DNA of 64,000 nucleotides from Endozoicomonas sp. GU-1 (GTDB lineage Bacteria; Pseudomonadota; Gammaproteobacteria; Pseudomonadales; Endozoicomonadaceae): NCBI RefSeq assembly GCF_027366395.1, contig NZ_CP114771.1, positions 4,154,001 to 4,218,000 of the forward strand, read 5' to 3'. Shown piece by piece: positions 55,708 to 64,000 of this stretch (position 1 is its first letter; each line of letters starts with the position of its first letter). The notes under the pieces were generated by a model. It saw only the letters and a program-made list of their open reading frames with translations, ran no database searches and was not told where the DNA came from. The position numbers and the translations under genes were made by a program.

Positions 55708-58033
55708 ATGGATTCTGAGCAAATACAAAAAGATTCAAGTAGTGAAGCACTTGTCACTATTAATGGCCCATTCCATGCTGAGGGTAAGGCTCCGTCTGGG
55801 CAGATGACCGATCACCGCAAGCTTAAAGGGCAGGTCGTGGCAGAACCTGTTGATAACGGGGGGGGGGCAAGAGTATCCCCCTGAGCCGTGGGAACAGGAT
55901 TCCAGAACTATAGAGCAGAGGCTTTTGTCTGACATCAGTGCACTGTCTGCGGCTGCAATCAGTGATAAGAGTGAACTCAGGAAAAAACTGTCAGAACTCT
56001 ACAAAAAGGCCCATGAGCTGATGACCTGTTACAACCAGAGAATCCAGAGCCTGTTGATGGATGATCGTTTTTTATACCGGCACTCCTCTGAAATCTCAGC
56101 GTTCATGATTCGGGGATTAATGCCGCCACTGGAAAAGATAAAAAGTCTGGAAAAAACACTGGCATCAACACGGAAAAAATCAGAAGAAGAACCCATCGAG
56201 CAACTGCAGCAGTCGGCGGTGGATGAATTGGCAAACGTTGAGAATGTATTTAAAGAGGCCAAAAGTCGGCTAACCAGATATACCAAACCCTTAAAGCCGG
56301 CACAGATACTTCAGAAACAGTTAAGCCAACGCCTGGAACAGGAAGCGTCGGAGCTAAAGCAGCAAGTACAGAACCCCGGTGTTACAGCCTCGTTGCATAA
56401 TATGGCCAGCACCTCTGCTAAACCGATATCCACCATTAAGGTTGAACCTGCCCATACTGCCCCCTTGCCACACCCGCAGAGCCAGAAGCCGACATATTCA
56501 GCGGAAGATCTGGTATCACAGCCGCTAAAAGCACTGGCAATAACACTCGATACTGACAGCCCTGAGAACGGCAAAAGAGCCAGCCAGTCTGTTATCCGTT
56601 TCGTGGCTTCGGAATATCAGCGCTATGTCCCTCTCAGCCCTTTTCTGTCAGCGGCCGGGCAGAAGTGCGAACGGTTGTCAATGAACCCTGATAAGGCCTG
56701 TAAGGCATGCCAGGATGCCCTGGCACTGCTGAACAGTGTTTCATCCGCTGACGAGCCGGAGCTGTCCCTGGAGTCGTTGACTCAAATCGACAAGGCCATT
56801 GGCAAACTGGCTTCCTTCGATAAAAAGTTGCCTGGTGAAGTCTGGCAGCTATTAACAGAGCTGACACCTGACCAAGGCAACAGTCGATACCATTTGTTAA
56901 ACCTGCTGTGCCGTAAGCTGCTTTTGGATGGCCCCACACCGTTAACACAAAAAACGGTACTGAATAAATTTAAAGACGTTGGACAGCTGCTATGCCAGTC
57001 TGGAGAAAATGCTGAAGATCAGGCGTTTGATCAACAGTTTATCAATGCCTATGGCCCGATATTTACCTCGCCATCCCACCTGAAAAAAACACTCAATGTG
57101 GTGAATAAACCCCATGAGACTCAGGCACTGTTGCAGATGTTTGCCCGCCAGAAAGCCGATGAACAGGCTCGCCTGGCAGAGATGATTGAGGCGTTCAAAG
57201 TGATTGGCGATGAACAGAAGCTGGCATGCCTGATGTCGGGAGCGGCTGCTTTTGACTGTCTGATAACCACAATACCGGAACAGCTGACGTCGGAAATCAA
57301 TGGTTATCGCCCGGCTGAAACCAGCCAGACCCATAAGCAGTTAACCGACGCCGTACTCACAAAGTATTCGGATTATTACAAGACCACGGGGTTAATCCGA
57401 AAGCAGGCAGAAAACATCAACAGCGAGTGCGAACACAGCCAGTCTGAACACGCGACGATTCTCTCCCAACTCAGCAGACAACTGACGGAAACACTGGCTT
57501 GCTCAGATACCCGGCAGGAAGCGCTACTGAACAACATAGATACCGAACTACAGAAAATCACCGATCAGTCGCCGGTAAACGCACAGGCAAAGCAAGCCAT
57601 TGCCGGGTGCCGGACACACATCCAGGAAGCCATTTCGGAGAAGTCTCTGACCAACGACCAGGCCAGTAAGATCATCGCACTGTTTCTTGAAGTCCGGACC
57701 TGTATAGAGGAGCCCGATGCAACTCAGGCCAGGAACAGTAACGTTGATATTCCACAAGCGCTTGTGCAGGAAATGGCATCGCTGGAAAGCGGTACCTCGG
57801 CAAAATGGTACAACCAGCTGTTCACCGGTCAACTGCAGGAACAGAGAACGAAAACGCTGGGAATTGTGCGTAACATTCTGGATGCCTGTCAGCAAACACG
57901 TGCCGCAACCATGTCAATGGCCAGTTTTATTGAGATATCCGCCCTGGAGATGACCAGGGATAATGACGATCCACTGATCAAGCAACTGGGCACAGAGCTG
58001 CAGGCTTATGCTGACCGGCTGAAAACCGTTTGA
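55708..58033 (+). CDS. Large helical protein of unknown function, out of frame at a G10 tract
   Basis: ATG 55708 (GGAAAGG upstream) begins MDSEQIQKDSSSEALVTIN and runs to a G10 tract at 55858-55867, after which the frame ends at TGA 55884. The next 720 codons are open in another frame. With nine Gs the two join as EPVDNGGGQEYPPEPWEQ, giving 774 aa. The protein is mostly alpha-helical and rich in Lys, Glu and Gln, with likely coiled coils around residues 90-190 and 560-640 and a Pro-rich linker (APLPHPQSQKPTY). No signal peptide, membrane span or enzyme motif is seen. A contingency-locus style ON/OFF gene is plausible; an assembly miscount of the tract is the alternative. Confidence 0.7.
55858..55867 (+). 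repeat. G10 homopolymer at codon 51, candidate slippage site
   Basis: AAC-GGGGGGGGGG-CAAGAG. Ten Gs put the downstream frame out of register; nine or twelve would restore it. Confidence 0.85.
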
Positions 58034-58089
58034 TTCCGTTCAGTCTTAACCATCACCGGCTGGCTTATTCTGTAGCCGACCGGTGTCTG

Positions 58090-58425
58090 TTACCCGCCGG
58101 ATCTCTTGGCATCAAAACCCGCTTTTTTCAAATGTTCAACCATGATATCAACATGGTCTCCCTGAAGTTCAATATTACCCTCTTTAACCGCACCCCCGCC
58201 GCCACAGCGCTTCTTTAACTGCTTGGCAAACGCTTTCAGTTCATTACCTGACAGTGGCAGCCCGCTGATGACGGTGACCAGTTTACCGCCTCGTCCTTTT
58301 TTCTCCGGGCGGACCCGCACATTGCCATCGCCCACCACTTCCGGTTGGGCGGCTTCTTCCTTGATTCGACCAACATCGGTGGAATAGACCAGTTTACTGT
58401 CCGAGCTACGTTGATAGTTGCTCAT
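58090..58425 (-). CDS. yciH: SUI1/YciH family translation factor
   Basis: 111 aa. The C-terminal SUI1 fold shows GRGGKLVTVISGLPL, LKKRCGGGGAVKEG and IELQGDHVDIMVEHLKKAGF, as in YciH, the bacterial relative of eukaryotic eIF1. A basic and variable N-terminus precedes it. The ribosome-binding site is AGAGG, 8 bp before the ATG. It stands alone, 57 bp from the end of the preceding plus-strand gene. Confidence 0.93.
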   Translation of the reverse strand: MSNYQRSSDSKLVYSTDVGRIKEEAAQPEVVGDGNVRVRPEKKGRGGKLVTVISGLPLSGNELKAFAKQLKKRCGGGGAVKEGNIELQGDHVDIMVEHLKKAGFDAKRSGG

Positions 58426-58532
58426 TGCTAACCTCTGGGTTCAGAAAATGATCTTTTTAACAAAAAAACAGTATCAGGTCTTGAAGAAAAAGCTGCCTCA
58501 CAATTCTCCTCATTGTGCAGAGTGACCGATAA

Positions 58533-60245
58533 TCAGGATGGTAAATGACAGTGAAGTACGTGGTCAGTGTCAGTCAACCAGCCGGTTACGCAGCAGTTTG
58601 GTATTCGAAAAGTATTCCTTGTTTTCCATAAAATATTCCTTGTTACTTTCCAAAAATAAGACGTTTTATCATTAGCCAGGGATGCAGAGGTTAGCCGACT
58701 GGGTACAAACTCACCTAACAGGGGACTTTGCAAAGTTTGAGCAGGGTTGCCTGAAACAGAAGGGTTCTGGCTATTGCCAGCTTCCAGGTAGGTGGTTAAC
58801 AGCTCTTCGACTTTATCATGAACCGGGTGTATGCTTGCCAGAAGTTCAGAACGGGAAATCATTATATCAGCAATTAACTGACTGTCGTCTGACCCGTTCC
58901 AGAAATAGTGCTGAAAATCGGCAAAAAAATCGTCGAAGTCTGCTGTCTTGACGGAACTGTCAAAAAAATCATCCAGAAAAAATTGTCCGGAATAACGTTT
59001 ACTCAATTTGACCAGCTCTTGCTCAACCCTATCAAGCTCAGGCATATCTTCGGCTCCAGCCATACGCTTACGGTCTTTCAGTCGTTTCATTATTGTTGAA
59101 AAAGCGTTTGCCTTCTCGTAATTAGTGATTACATCAATAAATTCACTTATTTCTTTTTTAATGACATCCGCTTTTAATGCCTCAGTAATTACCTTTGTTT
59201 TTTTTCTGATCTCATCTTTGTCATCTTTATTTTCTACCTGCAATTGAAACTGGTTTAAAAGCGTTATGAATCGGTCTGTTTCCAGCTGAAGCTTCAACAA
59301 TAAGGCATTGAAGTGTTCAAGATATATCACCTGTTGAACCTGTTGGGCGAAGTCCAAAATACCAATATCATTTTTCTCAACCCTGTGTCTTATCCCTTTC
59401 TTCAGTGTGTCAATGATGATCAAAAACACTTCGCGTTGTGCGGCCTGGCTGTCCATTACCGGGAATTCATGATTTTTGTTAGTCACCAGCACTGCTTGTG
59501 TGCAACCGGGGTCTGGATGCGGGACAAAACCACCCCCTATGACCATTTGGAATGTTGCTCCGGTGACATCTTCACCAGACTCAGTGGTCAACACCGGAAA
59601 TTGGTATTTTTTCCTCTCTATGCAGGGCGGACAGTCATAAAACTCTTGATGCCTGACCTTTGGTGTGGACCAGCAGTCATGCCATCGTTTAATTGACATA
59701 TAGTGGTGCCTATAGTGAGTCGCGCCATATCCAAAAAAACCATAGTGACAATTTACGACTCCTTCGACTCCTTCGACTTTTTCCCTGTGCAACCCGATGC
59801 CCGCTTCAGCCATGTTTGCCGGAGACAAATGCCCTTTAAATGTACTGTCCCTTAACTCACCGTCATCTGTGTAGTAGCTTTTTTCAAGCATGGATTTTAC
59901 GGCATGAAAATCTTCACGTTGAACTGGAGTCAAGGCGTATATCCTTCTCTCTTGTAATTTTTGGACGATCACATGAAAATCAGGGCCTCGCCACTCATCG
60001 GCAACCACTATATAGCGGCTGGATAAATCCATTTCTACCAGGCAACTGCTTGACTCGCACGAATCAACCAGGATGGGATGCTGGCAGGATACTGCCTGTA
60101 CAACCCGTTGATTGTTGTCGACTCCATGCTTATAGTTCTTAGTATGTATATTCAGCTTGATGACATTACCAAACCCTTCGTAGGGTTTGTCTTCCTGATA
60201 CCAATTCCCCCGGCGATCATATATGGCGTTAATTGTAAGATTCAT
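58533..60245 (-). CDS. Hypothetical protein, helical C-terminal half
   Basis: 570 aa from ATG 60245, preceded by GGAAAG; an open frame continues to an ATG at 60395. Not recognised. The N-terminal half is mixed, with several Cys and His (CQHPILVDSCESSSC, GVVNCHYGFFGYGATHYRHH, YDCPPCIERKK) that could bind metal or form disulphides. The C-terminal half is Lys/Glu-rich helix (ENKDDKDEIRKKTKVITEAL). No signal peptide, transmembrane span or known active site. It lies between yciH and mutM but shares no evident function with them; its composition resembles the accessory genes of the window. Confidence 0.6.
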   Translation of the reverse strand: MNLTINAIYDRRGNWYQEDKPYEGFGNVIKLNIHTKNYKHGVDNNQRVVQAVSCQHPILVDSCESSSCLVEMDLSSRYIVVADEWRGPDFHVIVQKLQERRIYALTPVQREDFHAVKSMLEKSYYTDDGELRDSTFKGHLSPANMAEAGIGLHREKVEGVEGVVNCHYGFFGYGATHYRHHYMSIKRWHDCWSTPKVRHQEFYDCPPCIERKKYQFPVLTTESGEDVTGATFQMVIGGGFVPHPDPGCTQAVLVTNKNHEFPVMDSQAAQREVFLIIIDTLKKGIRHRVEKNDIGILDFAQQVQQVIYLEHFNALLLKLQLETDRFITLLNQFQLQVENKDDKDEIRKKTKVITEALKADVIKKEISEFIDVITNYEKANAFSTIMKRLKDRKRMAGAEDMPELDRVEQELVKLSKRYSGQFFLDDFFDSSVKTADFDDFFADFQHYFWNGSDDSQLIADIMISRSELLASIHPVHDKVEELLTTYLEAGNSQNPSVSGNPAQTLQSPLLGEFVPSRLTSASLANDKTSYFWKVTRNILWKTRNTFRIPNCCVTGWLTDTDHVLHCHLPS

Positions 60246-60443
60246 CTGCTTTCCATGACCCCGTCTTGGCAGCAACTTGAAATGACCTGTTTTCGCTGGT
60301 TTGAGATGATATGCAAACAGTGACGAATCTGACCATTTAAGCCCGTGACAAGTTCCTGATTTTTTTTGCACGCAATAGTTGTTTATCAATCTCAAATTGC
60401 GTTCTCTGTTAAGTCGTTAACCTAGCCCTAATACTGTCGTTCA

Positions 60444-61259
60444 TCACCGCTGGCAATAAGCACAATAACAGCTGCTCCGGTTCCCCAGTTTTATTTCCTT
60501 AATGGTTTTGCCGCACTTTATGCACGGCAGGCCAGCCCGGCCATACACCGCCAGCTCCTGTTTAAAGTAACCGGGTTTGCCATCTCCCCCGACAAAATCA
60601 CGCAAGGTGGTACCGCCTTGTTCAATGGCTTTGGCCAGAGTCTCTTTGATGGCGTCAACTAACCGTTCATAGCGGTTCAGAGAGATTTTGCCACAGGCCC
60701 GGTCAGGCCTTATTCCGGCTTTGAACAACGCTTCACTGGCATAAATATTACCGACACCGACCACTACTTTATTGTCCATGATAAACGTCTTGACAGACTG
60801 GCTTCTGCCCCGGGACATTTGCCATAGACGCCGGGCCGTGAACTCACTGTCCAGCGGTTCAGGCCCCAAATGCTTGAGCAGCTTATGTTCATGGAGAGGG
60901 CGTGCAGACCAGAGAACAGCGCCGAAGCGGCGAGGATCGGTGTATCTTAACCGTTGGCCATCGGTCAGCAGAATATCAATATGGTCGTGTTTTTCCGGGG
61001 GTGTATTGGTTGTTATCACCCTCAGGCTGCCGGACATCCCCAGGTGCAGAATCAGGTGGCCTGACCCGGTATCCAGCAGCAGATACTTTGCCCTTCTCTT
61101 TACCTGCCTGATCGTCTTGCCACTGAGAATTTGATTGATATTGTCAGGCACCGGCCAGCGGAGTCTGGGTTCACGGACGATGATTTCCTGAATGGTGTGA
61201 CCTTCAATATGAGGCTTAATGCCTCGCCGGGTGGTTTCAACTTCTGGTAGCTCCGGCAT
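60444..61259 (-). CDS. mutM: Formamidopyrimidine-DNA glycosylase
   Basis: 271 aa from ATG 61259, chosen because it yields the essential MPELPEVET start (Pro-2 nucleophile and Glu-3). Also visible: the conserved Lys in the MSGSLRV region, [22 protein letters not shown] (helix-two-turn-helix) and a C-terminal zinc finger C-x2-C-x16-C-x2-C (about residues 244-268). It excises 8-oxoguanine and nicks the DNA. An in-frame ATG at 61286 would place residues before Pro-2 and is rejected. Confidence 0.96.
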   Translation of the reverse strand: MPELPEVETTRRGIKPHIEGHTIQEIIVREPRLRWPVPDNINQILSGKTIRQVKRRAKYLLLDTGSGHLILHLGMSGSLRVITTNTPPEKHDHIDILLTDGQRLRYTDPRRFGAVLWSARPLHEHKLLKHLGPEPLDSEFTARRLWQMSRGRSQSVKTFIMDNKVVVGVGNIYASEALFKAGIRPDRACGKISLNRYERLVDAIKETLAKAIEQGGTTLRDFVGGDGKPGYFKQELAVYGRAGLPCIKCGKTIKEIKLGNRSSCYCAYCQR

Positions 61260-61324
61260 GGTTGTCTGCTCCATTGATACATTCAAACTCTTGATTTAAA
61301 CCGCAACGAACGCAACATTCGTTG

Positions 61325-61490
61325 TTAAGTAGTTAACCAAATGAAATCATATATTTCTGACTAAGTTGTCAGTCACTCTGCGGCGTTGCAACTCCGGTCA
61401 CATAGCTACGGCTATGCTCCCTACGTTGCGCCTTGCATAGCAACTGCCCACTTAGCCAGAAATATACGATTCCATTTGGCCAACTACTTA
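61325..61490. repeat. 166-bp imperfect palindrome beside a tnpB remnant
   Basis: The left arm (61325-61366, TAAGTAGTT...ATATTTCTGACTAAGT) and right arm (61450-61490) pair over about 41 bp with five mismatches. Inside are GGCGTTGCAAC/TACGTTGCGCC and a central ATAGC-TACG-GCTAT hairpin, so most of the element folds on itself. It directly abuts the end of the tnpB fragment, as expected for a terminal structure of an IS200/IS605-type element or a palindrome-associated transposable element. Confidence 0.75.
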
Positions 61491-61698
61491 TGACCTCAGG
61501 CTCAAGCTGCCTGGTTAAGTTTTTAATAAAAATATTTCTGGCACCATTGATATCACGATCAACAGTAAAGCCATTACCCTTTATTACCTTTAAAGCTCCA
61601 AGTCTATCATCAATCGATCCATTCCATGAGCGGGTTTTTGATGTGTAGGCTTCGTTGCAATCCACGACATGTTTGCCATATTTTTTGCTTTTGCCCAA
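61490..61698 (-). pseudogene. TnpB (IS200/IS605 OrfB) C-terminal fragment
   Basis: The minus strand reads KKYGKHVVDCNEAYTSKTRS and DRDINGARNIFIKNL, the C-terminal RuvC/zinc-ribbon end of TnpB with the last catalytic Asp in DRDxNGARNI. TSKTRSWNG replaces the usual TSKTCSxCG, so the first zinc pair is incomplete. A TAG precedes the frame, and at least 300 residues are missing. Confidence 0.8.
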
Positions 61699-61784
61699 AC
61701 AGTCGATCTACTTGCTTCATTAAGCCCTGAAATGGGAGATTCTGTTATGCAGTCCCAACAGTTTCAAGACCTTCTTAATGCATA

Positions 61785-64000
61785 TCACAGCCCCTGTAGG
61801 AACTCTTCCATCCAGTCATCGTTGTTGACCAGTTCTGACTCTGTCGCCAATGAATCCAATGTCGCCAATGAATCCAATGTCGCCAATGAATCCAAATTCC
61901 ATTCCACTATTTTATCAAGCCCAAGTGGGTCTTTTCTCCTGTTCTCGCTGGCTTCATGCCATTCTTTCCGTGTTTCTGAATCCACTGCGTAGCTCATTTT
62001 GCAGATAGCAGTGCTTAATTCAACATAAGTCATTCGGCTTCGGTGGGGGTCCAGCAGTTCAAGTTCTGCATTTCCCAATTCGCGAAAACGATCCAGAGCT
62101 TCCATTGCCGTGTCAAAGTTAGAGAGCGACCCTTGAATGCGACTGTTGGCAACCTGGTTCCCTTGAGTTGCTATGCTTGCCCTTGCTGGAAGCCCTTTCT
62201 GAGGGATTGATGTTACTACTGGCGTTTTTGCTGCCTCAATCTGTTCCAACTTGGCAATCACCGCTTTCTTAACGAGGTCTGGAGCAATGCCGTCTTTATC
62301 ATCTTTGATAACCGGGCTGAGTGCCGTGCATAAACGGGCGTTTAGCTGGCCGCTGCTGGCATAGTGTTCAAGAGATGACCAGACCGCAGGCTTTAAGGGT
62401 TTATGGCAATTGATTAGTCTAATAATCAGAGAGGGTGCCACCAGGTGTGGTATTTTTTTAGGCTTGGCTTTCTTGGGCTCTTTGGTTCTCGCTTGCATTT
62501 GGGCTAATTTTGCCTCAAGCCTGATCGCATAGGGATCGCGCTTGTCCTGAGGCTTTTTATACCATTGTTCTGTGAACTCGGTTGCCTTGAAAAAGGCGGT
62601 TAACTGTTGCAATGTCCAGTTCTTTATAACAAAGCCGGTATCTCTGAGGGTAAACTCTGGATTTTGGAGTACAACCGGATCGCCATCGGCTGGCAAAACG
62701 GTTAGTCTTTGATTCTTGAATTGATATTCTGTTTGTTCAAGCTCAATTAACATGGCCGTGATAAAGCGCCACAGGCGTTGCTGGCCCGACATGGCGGGAT
62801 CACCACCGACCATCACCCCTCTTTTATCATCTGTTGCCACTCGGTTTGAAAAGCAGAGATCCGGTATTTTCTCTGGTTCAGGTAGAGAGTGGTTGGTGAG
62901 CAGCATTCCTTCCAGCAACCGTTGCTGAACCGTGACATCAGGAGCGGTTTCAAGTGTAGCCTGATAGTCAAGACAGACATCCATGAATTGCTGCATTTTG
63001 TGTGGTCCAAGCACCCGATGTAACCCGCGCCACTGTGAGATGGTGGGCAAGGTTTTGAATAGCTCATCCATCTTATCCGCGTATTTTAAGCGGTTATCTT
63101 CTGATTGTTGCCAGAGAATCTCCAGCATCGTGCGTTTGGATTGCGTGAAGTCAAATCGCTGGCCAAGCTGTTGGCAAAGTGGTTTTAATGCATACCACTG
63201 TTCCTGAGTTGGGGCTGGCTTCAGGTTTCTGCACAGTTCAAGATATTCCAGCATCTCAGATTCAGGGAGTTGCGTTAGTGCAAATTTTGTTAAAGCCAGT
63301 GGTGCAGGAATGGATAATGCCTGAGTGAGTACTCCTTTGCAGCGTGGATTTTCACGATATTTTTCCATCCAGAACTGGATACCAGTTCCTCCATGGATAG
63401 CCAATATCGGTAGCAATGATTTCAGCGCAGCACGAACAGCCACTCTGCCATTTCGAGGACTCTTGTGGGCAGCCAGATATTGTTGGAATTCGGCAATTTT
63501 CATGCGCCATTTTGCGGGCCCGGAGAAGAACAGGGCCAGTGCTTTCATTTGACTCGATTCTAAAAGATCTTCATCACTATTGTCGTCGCCATGTTCAGTG
63601 GTACAACCATACTGATTAAGACATTGGCGCAGTGTTTTCTCATTTTCAGTCAGTTTTTCTCTTGAGGGCAAACCAAAACTTGTAAATATTCGGCAAGAAA
63701 GTTTCAGAATATTCTTATTTTCATCCGAGGGTAGCCATTGAACGAACGCTTCCACCTTCGCTTTGTCGGGCAAGCCCCTACTACTCATCATGGAGGAAAA
63801 GGCCCGCAGCAGCTCCAGGCTGAATTCGCCGTTCACCTTCCAGCACTCCCACGCTTTGAGCGCTTCCACCTTCGCTTTGTCGGGCAAGCCCCTACTACTC
63901 ATCATGGAGGAAAAGGCCCGCAGCAGCTCCAGGCTGAATTCGCCGTTCACCTTCCAGCACTCCCACGCTTTGAGCGCTTCCACCTTCGCTTTGTCGGGCA
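61785..64000 (-). CDS. 38-aa-repeat family protein, further copy, 5'-truncated by window edge
   Basis: The frame is open to the window end and shows the last two and a half repeats and the complete C-terminal region (WLPSDENKNILKLSC to NNDDWMEEFLQGL). It carries an extra tandem duplication near its end (SLATLDSLATLDSLATE; two LATLDS units where other copies have one). Close to copies 1 and 5 in different segments. It lies 25 kb from the main row, next to a tnpB remnant and palindrome. Confidence 0.8.
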   Translation of the reverse strand, partial: PDKAKVEALKAWECWKVNGEFSLELLRAFSSMMSSRGLPDKAKVEALKAWECWKVNGEFSLELLRAFSSMMSSRGLPDKAKVEAFVQWLPSDENKNILKLSCRIFTSFGLPSREKLTENEKTLRQCLNQYGCTTEHGDDNSDEDLLESSQMKALALFFSGPAKWRMKIAEFQQYLAAHKSPRNGRVAVRAALKSLLPILAIHGGTGIQFWMEKYRENPRCKGVLTQALSIPAPLALTKFALTQLPESEMLEYLELCRNLKPAPTQEQWYALKPLCQQLGQRFDFTQSKRTMLEILWQQSEDNRLKYADKMDELFKTLPTISQWRGLHRVLGPHKMQQFMDVCLDYQATLETAPDVTVQQRLLEGMLLTNHSLPEPEKIPDLCFSNRVATDDKRGVMVGGDPAMSGQQRLWRFITAMLIELEQTEYQFKNQRLTVLPADGDPVVLQNPEFTLRDTGFVIKNWTLQQLTAFFKATEFTEQWYKKPQDKRDPYAIRLEAKLAQMQARTKEPKKAKPKKIPHLVAPSLIIRLINCHKPLKPAVWSSLEHYASSGQLNARLCTALSPVIKDDKDGIAPDLVKKAVIAKLEQIEAAKTPVVTSIPQKGLPARASIATQGNQVANSRIQGSLSNFDTAMEALDRFRELGNAELELLDPHRSRMTYVELSTAICKMSYAVDSETRKEWHEASENRRKDPLGLDKIVEWNLDSLATLDSLATLDSLATESELVNNDDWMEEFLQGL
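63735..64000 (-). repeat. 114-bp tandem repeats, end of array
   Basis: Visible units, N- to C-terminal: a partial unit of LK type, S-LK, then S-FV running into QWLPSDE. Both visible MSSR units are identical in DNA over the full 114 bp as far as shown. The array continues beyond the window. Confidence 0.9.

Overview
The window looks like a chromosome segment of a host-associated marine gammaproteobacterium, most likely Endozoicomonas or a close relative. This is inference. It rests on ordinary gammaproteobacterial housekeeping genes (pcnB-folK, panB-panC, pgi, mutM, mltA, elbB, a DUF2333 gene, a ferredoxin) interleaved with very large eukaryotic-like or repeat-rich genes, decayed insertion sequences and palindromic repeats. 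No rRNA, tRNA or CRISPR array was seen.

Layout. 1-7.5 kb: the end of a degenerate GGDEF-EAL protein, a giant helical-repeat protein ending in a nucleotidyltransferase-like domain (interrupted by a one-base frameshift), and a RING-like plus ankyrin-repeat protein. 7.7-13.7 kb: DUF2333 protein, an unknown membrane protein, an HD-domain phosphohydrolase, a PlsC-type acyltransferase, a 2Fe-2S ferredoxin, a ferritin gene broken by a 2-base deletion, and mltA. 13.8-37.0 kb, minus strand: five complete paralogues of one large gene in a head-to-tail row (1347, 1442, 1524, 1369 and 1445 aa) plus a 3' remnant of a sixth. Each has a conserved N-terminal region with basic clusters, a tandem array of 11 to 15 full repeats of exactly 114 bp (38 aa), and a long conserved C-terminal region. 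A further copy enters at the right edge (61.8-64 kb).

37.1-44 kb: an AarF/UbiB-like kinase-fold protein, a tandem pair of small paralogues (the first frameshifted in a C-tract), elbB, and a 785-aa protein with glycosidase-like motifs. 44.3-48.1 kb: pcnB-folK (1-bp overlap) and panB-panC behind a recognisable sigma70 promoter. 48.1-51.8 kb: a repeat-rich single-membrane-span protein with a proline-rich, tyrosine-containing tail, fused at its end to a decayed transposase. 52-55 kb: pgi and an adenosine-deaminase-family gene. 55.7-58 kb: a large helical protein whose frame is broken at a G10 tract. 58-61.7 kb: yciH, an unknown gene, mutM, a long palindrome and a tnpB remnant.

Main points of interest. 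(1) The tandem family: its 38-aa repeats are almost invariant except at two sites, giving each paralogue a different ordered string of repeat types. (2) A second, different 38-aa helical repeat, with a variable inter-helix loop, joined to a nucleotidyltransferase-like fold. (3) Several accessory genes carry G or C homopolymer tracts, and three are out of frame at such a tract, which fits either phase variation or assembly error. Function of the repeat families is unknown; a role as secreted, host-directed proteins is inference from architecture only.
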